Assembly: GCA_023014485.1 (NCBI GenBank)
Contig: JAJOZX010005792.1
Span: forward strand, 186,001 to 250,000
Direction: 5' to 3'
Source of the DNA: Bathynomus jamesi
Taxonomy: Eukaryota; Arthropoda; Malacostraca; Isopoda; Cirolanidae
Length of the DNA: 64,000 nt
The notes below the pieces were generated by a model, which did no database searches, was not told the origin of the DNA, and saw nothing but the letters and a program-made list of their open reading frames with translations. Position 1 is the first letter of the stretch. Each line of letters opens with the position of its first letter. Made by a program: the position numbers and the translations under genes. Below are positions 45,658 through 56,377 of the stretch, in pieces.

Positions 45658-46510
45658 TTATAACTCAGTGCGTCGAAAGTGTAGCTTCACTGTTAAGCTC
45701 CCGTTACCAATGGGAAGTTTTCACCCTCAATCGTTCTTATATATATTGATATTGGTTATTAAATTAGTTGCGACATTCACATAATGGGGTCTGTCATATG
45801 TAATACTCAAACTCCTTCCTCTATGGTTGGGGATGTGAGCAATGCGCAGCAGGCGTGCCTGGGTATCCCCAACAAACTGGTGCTCCACTATATTACTGTA
45901 AATATAGCACATGTCTGGGGACCTTTCAGCCAATTTCTCCATCTTCAATTGATACATTAATCTGGACAAGTCATGCTGTGTCTCGTGAAATGTGTCTCTT
46001 TGGAAGATGCGCTATATCGGCCATTGGTTAGAATTTGAACTTTCTATGTTCTTTAATACGTCTGTTAGTCTTTGATTTTAGGATTAGTGTATGTGCAGGG
46101 TTGTTTACGATTTCGTATACTAAATCATTCGTAAGGTTTGAGTTTCTTAAATTACGTTTAAGCCTCTCACAACATCCTCGACCGAACCATATTGACCCGG
46201 TCCTAGTCTTACTTCTGTACTGTAATACCGTGCAACCTTAGTCCGAGCGATACGGATAGTTTCATCCATAGCTACCCCAGCTTTTTCACACTCGTCAATG
46301 TCTCTAAGAATCGTAAAAAACGGTTTCTTTATGTTCAATATTTAAAAAGATGGTGTCCAGCTGAATTTCGCATATCCCCACCTCATACGAATCACGACCC
46401 AATTCAATGTGCCCGTGGAGTTCTGTTACAAAGTTGGCTAGTGTGTTGTTAGGGTGTACAGAGAGGGACGAGGAGGACGGGAGTGTGACGTAGAAATGGT
46501 TAGGAGCCAT
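45658..46510 (-). pseudogene. Penton minor capsid protein (P3)
   Basis: Homologue of 27460-28332, with the start (MAPNHFYVTLPSSSSLSVHP) at 46510 and stop at 45658. Frame breaks near 46315, 46150 and 45740, and some middle sequence around 46000-46140 is rearranged or degraded. The blocks GPGQYGSVEDVVRGLN and PHYVNVATNLITN remain. Confidence 0.82.
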
Positions 46511-46518
46511 GTTGCATA

Positions 46519-47442
46519 CTATTTAAGCTTCATTATTGCATCAGCTTTTATATAGGTGTTGAAGCTTTCTGGGTACCCTAGCCATTTCTTCCCCATTCAA
46601 ATCTTCAATGTAATACATCATTATCTCACCTTTAGGTCTCATAGCCCTAACTTTAAAAATCTCGCGTTTCCATCCTTGCTCAAAACCCTTTGCGAATTTG
46701 TTCCCCGAACACGACAGCCTTACATAATCATTGATTTTGAAGCGCGCCGAGTGTGGTGTTGGTGGTGATCCATCTCTCCTCGGGAGCGTACCTCTTTCTA
46801 AAACTTCGTTAGGTGTTGTCCCAATCGTTCGATGGTGTGAGCGGTTGTAGGATGATGCCAATGATTCCAGAATGTCTAGAAATCTCTATGTGTTTTTATG
46901 TGTAAAATAACGGTGCATGCGTTCCTTTATGGTGCGCTGAACTTTCAGCTAAAGAAGCCTTATGTATAGAATTGGTTGTGTAATAGCTGATATTAAACTC
47001 TGTCAACATGTTCTGAAAAGCACGGCCTATAAATTCCTTCCCCATATCGTACAAAAATAGCCAGGAACCCTGTTTTCTTTAACATTAGCGTTTTGGTGGC
47101 TTAGCAACTGTTTCAGGTGATTATTTTTCAGAGGAAACTAGCCACAGATATTAGAGAATACGTCTATTGTGAATAGAATGTAGCGGTAACCATCGTTATA
47201 CACAGAATATCTTTGCATGTCTGTTAAATCTGCTTGCCAAATAGAATCAATCGAGGAAGCCGTTGTCTTGGCTGTTTTAAACCTTTTCTCACAGGCTTAT
47301 GAAGCGTATAAGCGTCCTGCTCCCTCAAAAATCTTTAACATTTTTTTTCCTACTCCGTAAACACTTCTGTACAGTCTATCTACGCCGCCGTAAGAGGATG
47401 GGGTAGAAATGTAATATAGCGTTTAGTTAATACGTTAGCCAT
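46519..47442 (-). pseudogene. int: Integrase, chromodomain core deleted (P3)
   Basis: Start at 47442, overlapping the previous gene as in P1/P2. Catalytic-core blocks are recognisable but shifted; the second catalytic Asp block is disrupted by a one-base loss near 47043. The tail keeps ARFKINDYVRLSCSG and the last residues of the chromodomain, but about 120 bp encoding its core (present at 27270-27400) are missing at about 46585, with GAAG-like sequence at both edges of the loss. Confidence 0.85.
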
Positions 47443-48165
47443 ATGCGTATTTTAGAGGCACGTGGGTAGGGTTGGTTTAACCTCTTCTTGCTCCTCTTCA
47501 AAGGTGTTACCGCCGGGGGTGACGGCGCTTCAATTGTGTCACATGCGTTGCATGTTCCAAGTCTTTTAACCTGTTCAGATTTCCTAACAACGTTTTAGGG
47601 ACATTTATTTGTTGTAGTCTTCCTTTAATATGCTTCCATCCTGATGGTGATGACCTATCCCACTTTCTCACCAGATCATGGACAATGTCTACGATATTCG
47701 ATCCCTGTACCTTGATCCTTCCACAATGATCTCGCCTGTATCGGTCCATTGTATGGCTGGATCCTCATTCAATAGATTATAAAGACTTAAGCCTTTACTC
47801 ATCAATGTATGTGGGAGGGTTCTTTTTAATACATGTTCGATATGTTGTGTGGCTAATCTTTTTGGTTGGTCAGCTGTATCGTCGGGCACAGATCCTATGT
47901 CGCCATGTCCATCGTCCCCCGTGCTGTGCCTAATAACCACAGGAATCTCTGTAGGGCTCTTATAATTTTCGTACTCGTGAAGAAATTTCTGCAGAGCTTC
48001 TTGGTATAAGATTCTTTTCTCATCAGGTGTCTTTTCACTGTTTAATAGGGCTAGCAATTCGCTTCCCATTCTTTTAAGTCTGCTTTTACGGGGATCTAGA
48101 TCCGTGTCTGGATTCCTTTGCAGTGAAGCGTACACCTCGTGGGGAATCACTACCACTTTCTTCAT
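47427..48165 (-). pseudogene. Conserved Polinton IQW/SNIVDIV gene, 5' complete (P3)
   Basis: Starts MKKVVVIPHEVYASLQRNPD at 48165. Two conserved parts: an N-terminal helical segment (EKRILYQEALQKFLHEYENY) and a C-terminal domain with AIQWTDTGEIIVE, GSNIVDIVHDLV and SPSGWKHIKGRLQQINVP. One frame break near 47695 and another near 47520 separate the blocks. The function of this family is unknown to me; the gene is always next to integrase here. It is the reference for the truncated copies in P1/P2 and for the relics at 1731, 16920 and 32125. Confidence 0.72.
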
Positions 48166-48179
48166 TATATTAATCTAGT

Positions 48180-48487
48180 CAGTAAAGGACCCAAAACTGA
48201 AAATAAGATGGGGAGAAATGACCCTTCTGTTTGTACAATAATTCGTTTTTTCTTTGCTAAGTTTGACTTTTACGAGCGAGTGCACGTATTATGTTCTTGT
48301 AGCGGCGTAGGCGAGCCTTCTAAGGGGTTTTCATTGATACATTGCAATTTATAACGTTAAGACAGATTTCACAGATGCATTTTAAAAAGTCGGCGTCGAT
48401 ATTTTTAATAAACATCTGCTGCATTGCCCGGGGCAGTCGATGATAGATTTTTATTAATTCACGGTATTTCTTTAGTCTCTTTGTCAT
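48180..48487 (-). pseudogene. Small basic Polinton gene with two in-frame TAG codons
   Basis: Frame from 48487: MTKRLKKYRELIKIYHRLPR, then KNIDADFLKCICEICLNVI, TAG, ARLRRYKNIIRALARKSQ, TAG, NELLYKQKGHFSP, ending TGA at 48180. From memory this pattern matches a short conserved protein found beside the ATPase in arthropod Polintons and adintoviruses. The frame is otherwise uninterrupted, so both TAGs look like C-to-T changes of CAG, or readthrough codons. Its ATG overlaps the ATPase stop (ATGA). Absent from P1/P2. Confidence 0.6.
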
Positions 48488-49044
48488 TCTGGAATATACA
48501 CCGTTTCAGGCTCGTTTGGAAATATATTCGTTCGCAGAAGCACTCAAAACGTGTTTCGCAGATGAAGGTCGCAAAGCAAATATCCGTACATGTGCTTGTA
48601 GCTTCTTTATAAACTTCCAAAAACTAGATATTGCTTATTTAACGACACATCGCGCATGTATCTATTTTTGAAAAATAGATTCTGATTGATGAAGAACACG
48701 CTTATGTTAAGATGGTGGGAGAATACTGTAAATGTCTCGGCAAACGTTTTATCCATCTCCAACATGAGATCGTCAATTACAATGATTGTATGTTCATTTC
48801 CCTTTAACGAATTAACGTCATATACGCCTTTGTGGAACAAAATATCATCTTGTTACTCGTTGAACACTGATTGATACGTCGAATAGCACCATATAACTTT
48901 ATGCACAAATTTCGAGAACATCTCTCCCTTTTCTTTAATGATTTTAAGCATAAACACAATTTTACCACATCCTGTAGGTCCAGATATAATACATGTGGAT
49001 GGGCTCGTGAATCTGAATTTTTCTACAGAGTCCATTTCTAACAC
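48484..49044 (-). pseudogene. FtsK/HerA-type packaging ATPase (P3)
   Basis: Genome-packaging ATPase: Walker A GPTGCGK about 22 residues in, Walker B TIIVIDDLM, then HHLNISVFFINQNLFFKNRY. An in-frame TAA near 48853 splits two open parts. The frame then closes at 48607, and C-terminal sequence (YLLCDLHLRNTF, NIFPNEPETVYIPE) reappears before the stop at 48484, so the section in between has lost sequence. The gene is shorter than usual for the family. No ATPase is present in P1/P2. Confidence 0.85.
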
Positions 49045-49139
49045 GTCACACTCCTAAGTGGATCATTTACAAAATATTACAAATTTTGAGTGCTGTTCCT
49101 TATATTTTGCTTTCTTCTCCCACAGAACCGTGAATGACG

Positions 49140-52100
49140 ATGATGTAGAGCACCCCATCACTTGACATTACGGATGACCTCGACGACAGTGTAGTTGTGA
49201 TCTCCTCCCCTGCAACGAACCCTCACAGCGATACCGTAGCACGTCCAAAGCGGAGGTATGAGAACCCCACGTCAGGTATAAAGCGACCGAAATACGCGCC
49301 TGTTGCAGCGGTAATAGATCCCCAACCCTCAACTTCTTACGCAACAACCCCCCAGCAGCACCTCCCGCTAATATATCCCCTTATTCATCCACCACAGTTG
49401 CCCCCCGTTCTGTTAAGTCTACAATAATAGATCCCCAACCCTCAACCTCCTACGCAACAGGCCCCCCAGCAGCACCTTCCGCTAATATATCCCCTAATTC
49501 ATCCGCCACAGATGCCCCCCGTTCTGTTGAGGATGTTATAACGTTGGAGTTGGTGCGCTCCGCAGCCCCCACCCCAGCCTTGACTAGAAATCGGTATAGA
49601 GTCAGGGTCGACCCTAGAGCCATGTATAGCAATGGAATTGAGCGCGGGCTACGCCGGGTTGTACAGCGTATTGTAGAGTTTGCTCTTCAGAATCGCGACG
49701 AGCGTGAAGTCAGGACGAGTCTGTCCTTTGGATTCGGGTCAGATGACTGTGATGTAGACGATTATTGGGTGATAGTGCCATTTAGACGTTTGGCGGCTGA
49801 AGATGTAGAATATATATTAGGACGTATAATGCAAGCCGCCCAAAGTAGTATAGCCTTTAATATGGACAACTTCACGGTAAATATTGATCGTGTATTCCGT
49901 GTTGCGGGTCATAGTGCCATACCGTATACTCTTAACTTCAATTCTCCGACTATTTAAAGAAAGCATATAAACGTCGATCGTGGTTGCGGCTTTATAGCAG
50001 TACTCTTAGCAAGTATGTTTACTGTACAAAATACACAGGCTCCAAATATTTGGTTGCCTACGGTCGTGGAGCGTGCCCGTAAACTAGCTGTAGACTGTGA
50101 ACTTGAATTTGACTGTAATATGGGTCCTGAAGAGTTGAGAAGGGTAGAACAGGAAATGAATGTCCGTATAGTTGTATTTGGGCTGGATGATCGTCGTAGG
50201 ACTGTGTATGTTTTTAAAAGCTGTGTGAGAGATCGTACAAGACCCCTACTTATTTTAGGATTGTCAGGGACAACGTATCTCCCCATCCGTAATATAAGGT
50301 GGCTTTACGCGAGTTATGACAAAAGTCGAAAATATGGGAGACATCATGATTTGTGTAAGGGGTGCCTCGAGTTTGCGGATGATATTGTGAGACATTGTAA
50401 AGAATGTCACATGGTATGTGAGCAGTGTAAAAGCACCAAATGTGAAAGCCGTGTAGTTGACGCTGAGAAGAGAGACTGTGATGTGTGTAGACGCACATTT
50501 TTCAATAATAGCTGTTTTGATTTCCATAAATCAATTGGCACGTGCAGGAAAATGAGAATCTGTGAATGTGGTATGTTTCACACAATGGATAATTGGGGAA
50601 AATTTAAGCACAAGTGTGACGTAATTCACTGTCCTACATGCCAGGAGGAATATACGGCGGATGGAGTAAAGCATGTGTTATATGAAAGATGCTAAGCCTA
50701 AAAATAACCCTTGTATAACTGTATACTACGATATAGAAACATATACGAACGCTGAAACCAAAGAGGTAATTCCACATTTACTTGTGAGCCAGACCATCTG
50801 TGATGAGTGTATGGGTATCGAATGTGACGAGTGCCCCAAATGCGGTAAACGGACAAACGTTTTTAAAACGAATGTCCGCGATAGTCCTGTGAAACTATTT
50901 GTGTCCTATATTGTCAAGTTAGCCGACAAGTTCAAAAAAATGACTGTGTATATTCTCGCCCATAACGGGGCAAAGTTTGACACGCAGTTCCTTTATAAGG
51001 AGTTGCTTGAACACGAATCCTCTGAGATATTTACAGGTGATCCATTGAAAAGAGGCAACAAATTAATACAGATGCAAATAAGAGGCAATGTACAATTTAA
51101 AGACACTTTATTATTCACACCTTGTAAATTAGCAAAGCTACCCAAGGTGATGGGAGTAGCAGCTGAAGTTTCCAAAGGATACTTCCCTTACAGTTTCCTC
51201 ACCAGCGAGACTTTAAACTACGTAGGCCCACCACCACCCAAACATTATTTTGACTGTATGGATGAACGTGAAGACTTTGATCGATACTACAACAGTTTTA
51301 ATGAAAGTAACCCTTATAATATAGCTGATGAATGTGAGCGTTATTGCGTGAATGATGTGCGCGTGCTTAGAGTATGTTTCCAGGCCTTTAGAAGGATGTA
51401 CATAGCCCGTTTCAAATGCGATCCGCTGCAAGTCGCAACCACCATCGCATCATTATGTTTTACGGTGTTCAAGAATAACTTCATGCCTAAAGACACCTTA
51501 GCCATTATTCAGCGAAACAACCCCCGCAGTTACGGACACAAGGCTATTTACTTTCTCATACACCTACAGCAACAGACAGGTGTATACATAAAGCACGCCC
51601 GCAACACAGGTGAAGTACCCATTAAGATTAATGGACGTGTTTTTTGGGTTGATGGGTTAAGTGAAAACCGTGTCACTGGTGTGAAGACTGTGTACTCCTT
51701 TAACGGTTGCTGGTGGCATGGATGCCCCCGTCCTGAGTGCGGAATCGCCGGAGATATCCACGGTAGATCTCCTGCCGACTGTCTTGCACGGACCCGCACC
51801 CGCGATCAAATTATAGGATCACAGTTCACTCACAAAGTCTTGTGGGAGCATGAATATGATGCACGGATGGAGACAGACGAGGTGTACCGTGAGGAAATAA
51901 ACACGATCAAGCGCTCAATGGTACTGGATCCTCTCAAATGTGGTGATAGCTTGCTTGGAGGACGTACAAATCCATTCAGACTATACTTTCCACCTACGGA
52001 GGGTGTGAAGCTCCATTACTACGATTTCTGTTCTTTGTACCCATACGTGATTAAGAACAATCCATACCCTGTGGGCGCTCCTGAGAAACTGGTGGGACCT

Positions 52101-53310
52101 AACCTGCCATCCATCAATGAATTTTCAAGAAATTTGAATGATCGTTACTTTGGGCTCTCTTTCGTAGACGTACTCCCCCCACGCAATTTATGGATGCCAA
52201 TCTTACCTGTCGTTATCGACGACAAGCTCATGTTTCCCCTGTGCGTGAAGTGCGCGGAAGAGGATAACGGCGATTGTAACCATATACCCCACCAGCGTAA
52301 GATCAGAGGCGTATATACAAGTCCTGAGCTGGCCCTAGCCGTACGCCATGGTTATAGAATACTGAAGATACATGAGGTGTGGAGGTTTCAGAAGCTACCC
52401 AACCTTTTCACACCATATATAAACGCCTTTTTGAAGGATAAGGTTGAGGCATCAGGGTATCGCGAGTTGATACCGAAGATGAAAAGTCTGCCTGTATTCA
52501 ACGTTACCGCGACCGCGAAGGTATACAACTTGATCGTGTCCAAATTGTAAAGAATCCTGGCAAGCGCTTTAGTGCAAAGTTGTGTCTAAACAGTCTATGG
52601 GGAAAATTTGCGCAGAATACCGGCAAAGGGAACATTCATTTGGCACAAAGTTATAGTGATGTCTGGGATTATGCCAATGCTCCCGATAAAGAGGTCATGG
52701 AGATCGTGAATGTAGGTAATACTTACATAATAAAGTACAACAACAATGAATTGCCACAGATACCTCAAGGGTTACAAACATACCTGTGGCCAGCTTCACA
52801 ACAGCCTACGCCCGTATAAAACTTTGGGGTCTATTGCATTCTCTTGGGCGGAGAGTATTGTATGCCGATACAGATAGCGTGATATTCACAGAGAGGGAGG
52901 GTGAATACATGCCCGCTATTGGGGAGTTCCTCGGCGAGCTCACTGATGAGATCAAGGATGAGTATGGGGACAACGCATACGCCGACTCTTTTTTCTCAAC
53001 AGGACCTAAAACCTATGGGGTACGGGTCAGGGTGGGGGAGGAAATGAAATATATCGTGAAGGCAAAGGGTATTACGCTCAACCATGCGAATCGGCGGGTT
53101 GTTAACTTTGAATCGTTGAAGGATCTAGTGTGTTTGGACGATGATGAGGGCGAACGACCTCCCCAACTAATTGTAGGCACCCACAATTTTCGCAGAAGCT
53201 GGGGGGCGTGAAGGAATTTAGGGGTACGAAGGTGTGCCGACACCTATAGGAAACGTTACCAGTCACCTGGTACCTCTGATACCGTACCCTTTGGATACCA
53301 TAACGCTTGA
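49140..53310 (+). pseudogene. polB: Protein-primed family B DNA polymerase, full length (P3)
   Basis: N-terminal region: a low-complexity P/S/A segment (49197-49530) and a folded domain (49544-49957), then after a frame break a second segment (50015-50280) and a Cys/His-rich region (CKGCLEF, HCKECHMVCEQCK). Core: exonuclease I YYDIETYTN (~50730), II HNGAKFDTQF, III YCVNDVRVL, palm A YYDFCSLYPYV (~52020), B LNSLWGKFAQN (~52585), C YADTDSVIF (~52865). A central frame of 625 codons (50673-52550) is open. Breaks lie at about 49148, 49957, 50685, 52545, 52770 and 53195. Protein-primed polymerases start at the TIR ends using a bound protein. A DDSVVVISS motif near the start resembles a SUMO-interacting motif. 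Confidence 0.9.
49313..49536 (+). repeat. 112-bp direct repeat in PolB N-terminal region
   Basis: ATAGATCCCCAACCCTCAAC begins both copies (49314 and 49426). The period of 112 is not a multiple of three, so the two copies are read in different frames; in the PST-rich reading both give PQPSTSYAT. Confidence 0.85.
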
Positions 53311-53607
53311 TGCTTCTATTGTTAACTGACACGTATTTGTCTTGTATATAATCGTATCTATTGATTTATTACACGTATTTGTAAATATATATATATATAT
53401 ATATATATATTTACAAATACGAGTAATAAATCAATAGATAGGATTATATACAAGACAAATGCGTGTCAGTTAACAATAGAAGCATAAAGCGTTATGGTAT
53501 CCAAAGGGTACGGTATCAGAGGTACCAGGTGACTGGTAACGTTTCCTATAGGTGTTACGGCACACCTTCGTACCCCTAAATTCCTTCACGCCCCCCAGCT
53601 TCTGCGC
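53191..53607. repeat. 417-bp near-perfect palindrome at the PolB 3' end
   Basis: Arms of about 205 bp centred at about 53399 on a TA run (53379-53416). The left arm is the PolB 3' end and downstream sequence; the right arm is its inverted copy (CGCAGAAGCT at 53191, AGCTTCTGCG at 53598). P1 and P2 have only a single arm equivalent here (7620-7740 and 22790-22910). Confidence 0.93.
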
Positions 53608-53790
53608 CCGAATATCTCGTTTATTAATATCTCGTTTATTATCTCGTTTATTATCTCGTTTATTATTAATATCTCGTTTATTAAATCATATTTGTAAATA
53701 TATATATATAACTTGAATATCTCGTTTATTAAATCGTATTTGTAAATATATATAACTTGAATATCTCTTTTATTAAATAAATCATGTTTC
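53608..53790. repeat. ATCTCGTTTATTA repeats
   Basis: Irregular tandem units of ATATCTCGTTTATTA interleaved with TTTGTAAATATATATA. The single-copy remainder up to 53972 contains a GT microsatellite (53813-53831) and no gene. Confidence 0.85.
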
Positions 53791-53972
53791 AATTAGCGTT
53801 TTACTTTCTCCTTTGTGTGTGTGTGTGTGTGCGCAGGTGAAAGTTCTAAGCTCCGCCCACTGTAAGACCGTGAGTCATGCTACTATCTGGGAGTCCCTGC
53901 GTGGTCAGTCGACTGCAGTAAGCCCGAGAGATCAGATGTGTATTCAGAAGAAAAGATCAGACGTGTATTCAA

Positions 53973-54563
53973 ATGGCTACCTTTAATATTGCTTGTACAA
54001 CGTTTATGAAATGGTATTCACCAAAGTGCCAGGATGTGGTGGATACCGAAAAACTTCCTATTCATCCCTCCTATGCCTCTTTTATAAACACATTGGATTG
54101 TGCGAAGTTCCAAGACGTACAAATACTCTACGGATGTTCTGGTGAGACCGTTGAAGGCTTTCGTTGCACAGACGATGTGCTGAAGTATACTGCAGAGCTA
54201 AACTTTATAAAGTCTCACATACACCGTAAAGTAAAAGAAACAACGCGTGCAGAAGAGAAGCAGCAGGTATGGATAATGAGTCTTGCGGATGGGTGGTGTA
54301 ACAAGCGGTATTACGTCATGCTACACCATGTCGATTACTCATACCCTACGACTGAAAATGTGAATCTCGTGATCATGGACAATCTTAAGTATTTTTATCA
54401 CTATATTAACGTATATCATGATGAGGTTCGTAGTGAGGTTGTGGCTAGTGCCCTGCGTGAGTTTTTAACAGACTTTAGAGACGAGTATCGTTTGATGGGC
54501 AGAAAGGAAAAATATGAGCATATGTTCCTCTCAAATAGTGCGCCGGAGTGTGAAGATGTTTAG
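53973..54563 (+). CDS. Unknown Polinton gene X, intact (P3)
   Basis: 196 codons, starting MATFNIACTTFMKWYS and ending APECEDV. It is a conserved homologue of the truncated genes at 6780-7292 and 21954-22465. No signal peptide or membrane segment is visible. Blocks conserved between elements include VVDTEKLPI, TDDVLKY, FIKSHI and HHVDYSYPT. I do not recognise a family. Its place next to PolB on the replication side suggests an early or DNA-related role, but that is inference. Confidence 0.75.
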   Translation: MATFNIACTTFMKWYSPKCQDVVDTEKLPIHPSYASFINTLDCAKFQDVQILYGCSGETVEGFRCTDDVLKYTAELNFIKSHIHRKVKETTRAEEKQQVWIMSLADGWCNKRYYVMLHHVDYSYPTTENVNLVIMDNLKYFYHYINVYHDEVRSEVVASALREFLTDFRDEYRLMGRKEKYEHMFLSNSAPECEDV

Positions 54564-54659
54564 TAAAACATAAAATGTGCCTAGTTCTTATCCTGAGGTA
54601 AACTGTCTGGTGCGTAGGCTGGTAGTGATGAAATTAATTCTTGTACCGGAAAAACAAAT

Positions 54660-55108
54660 ATGTACAACAATTCGGTACGACTCGCGGATCATACGAACAA
54701 GCCCATTCACGTATCATCGAGTCAGCCGCCCGTCGAACCGTTCCTGCCTACCTGCGTGCCTCACACGGCTCATAGTTATCTCAGAGCTTGAGCCCAGTGG
54801 ACGTGCGCTCCTCGAACACGATGGAACTTCCTTTGAGCAGCATTCTCAACGCCTCGTACGATGTGTCCGTGACGAAATCGTTGCGCGTGTTCAGGCGTAA
54901 ATCCGGTACCGTTAGCTATGTACTGGAAACGGAATGTAGACAAACAAACAAACGTGTTTATTTAAGTGTCGAGAAGATGAATAGAATCTTCGTGATAGTT
55001 GAGAAGTGGAGTGAAGATCGTTATAAAATACCTGCTAACGTAGGTACAAGAAGAGAGCAGATTAGTGACGCACCCTCATACGCCGTTGTATGTACGTTGT
55101 ATAAATAA
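54660..55108 (+). CDS. Unknown Polinton gene Y (P3)
   Basis: A frame from ATG 54660 (MYNNSVRLADHTNKPIHVSS) ends at a TGA near 54790; directly after it another frame continues without a stop to 55108 and contains MELPLSSILNASYDVSVTKS at 54821. Either the gene has one frameshift or the real start is 54821 (95 codons). No family recognised. Confidence 0.45.
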
Positions 55109-55202
55109 CGATCGGCCGTGCATTGATATACGGCTGATATGGAAGAATGCTTCTGATAATAACGCTCTTGTTCCTACGCGAAACCGTTTCATCCTCGACA
55201 GA

Positions 55203-55532
55203 ATGTTTGAAATCGTCGGATTCCGCAAGCTGAAACCTATATTAGACGCGCGTGTTACGGATATGCTTTATTTTGATAAAGTACTTGAATACGCATACAC
55301 CGCTCTGCTCGATGGGTTTAACGAGTGTAGGGCTGGTGAGAATGGTCTAGAGCTGGTCGTTTATTTAAAAAGTTTAGACTCTTTGAAATACCATGAACTT
55401 TGGTACAAAGCAATTGATCGGTACATGGCTGAGCTCACCTACACCGTTCACCCTGAAGAACTGTTTCTTTATATAACGCGCAGTTGTCGTAACGATTTAG
55501 AAGATTATTTCAATTGCCGCTATGTTGAGTGA
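55203..55532 (+). CDS. Unknown Polinton gene Z (P3)
   Basis: 109 codons from the first in-frame ATG (MFEIVGFRKLKPILDARVTD) to TGA at 55530-55532. The frame is open further upstream to 55065 without an ATG, so Y and Z may be parts of one broken gene. Its end overlaps the start of W. No family recognised. Confidence 0.45.
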   Translation: MFEIVGFRKLKPILDARVTDMLYFDKVLEYAYTALLDGFNECRAGENGLELVVYLKSLDSLKYHELWYKAIDRYMAELTYTVHPEELFLYITRSCRNDLEDYFNCRYVE

Positions 55533-55891
55533 GTTCACGATTGAAAAGCTCGAGTCGGTAGAAATAAACCCCTCGATTGGAAAAGCGTGTTTATAAACTT
55601 GTGTTTAATAATGTAGCTAACGATGAACTCTTTGTGCGTGCTTTTGATTGTATTCTAGACGTATTTAAAGATGATTTACCAACCGGTTGTAAAGTGGGAA
55701 CAAAAATAGTACTGAACGATATGAAAGCCCTTCATATCGAATACAGGTTTCCCTATACTTTAAGCGCTGAAATATTATTAAACCGCGTATACTGCGTAAT
55801 GCAGAGCAATAATGATGTAATTGTAAACTCGATTAAGTGCGAGTTTAGTATTTTGAAAAAAAAGTTAAATGTAATTATATGTTTTGCGTGA
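55522..55891 (+). CDS. Unknown Polinton gene W (P3)
   Basis: ATG at 55522 (MLSEFTIEKLESVEINPS) overlaps the Z stop; the frame closes near 55590, but the next frame continues from about 55577 (KRVYKLVFNNVANDELFVRA) to 55891, so a one-base shift in the GGAAAAG stretch is likely. No family recognised. Confidence 0.4.
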
Positions 55892-56377
55892 TATTTCTCC
55901 TGTACTGTTATGATTATATGCATATTTCTATTGTTATTGAAATGTATATTTATTTGTATATATCTCCTTCTCCATAATTGTGTGTGTGTATATTTTTTTT
56001 TATTATATGCATATTCCTCAATTATTATTGAAATGTATATTTATTTTATATATTTATAATAAAAGAATGATGCAATGTTGTTTTACTTAATTCTAATTAT
56101 AACATGTTACACCTTCTAAACCTACTAGCGGAATTCTAAATGTATACAATGGTATCGCTAAAAAGTGGTATCTGGGAACTGAATACATGGCACGAAATCT
56201 TTTAATTGTTTAGTGAGACAACTCACCATAATAATGCTAAAAAGTGGTATCTGGCAACTCAAGCCATTTACGTCTTCTAAGCCAACTGGCTGATTAGGAG
56301 TCTATAATAATGTATACAATGGTATCGCTAAAAAGAGGTATCCGGCAACTCAAGCCATTTACGCCTTCTAAGCCAAC
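55892..56377. other. AT-rich spacer with ~80-bp repeats before right TIR
   Basis: No gene. Near 56145, 56232 and 56316 the phrase GCTAAAAAGTGGTATCTGG (variants) recurs. Two full units end in ATTAGGAGTCTATAATAATG and ATTAGGAGCCTATAAAAC, so the TATA region of the terminal cassette has been duplicated with one degenerate copy. Confidence 0.7.
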
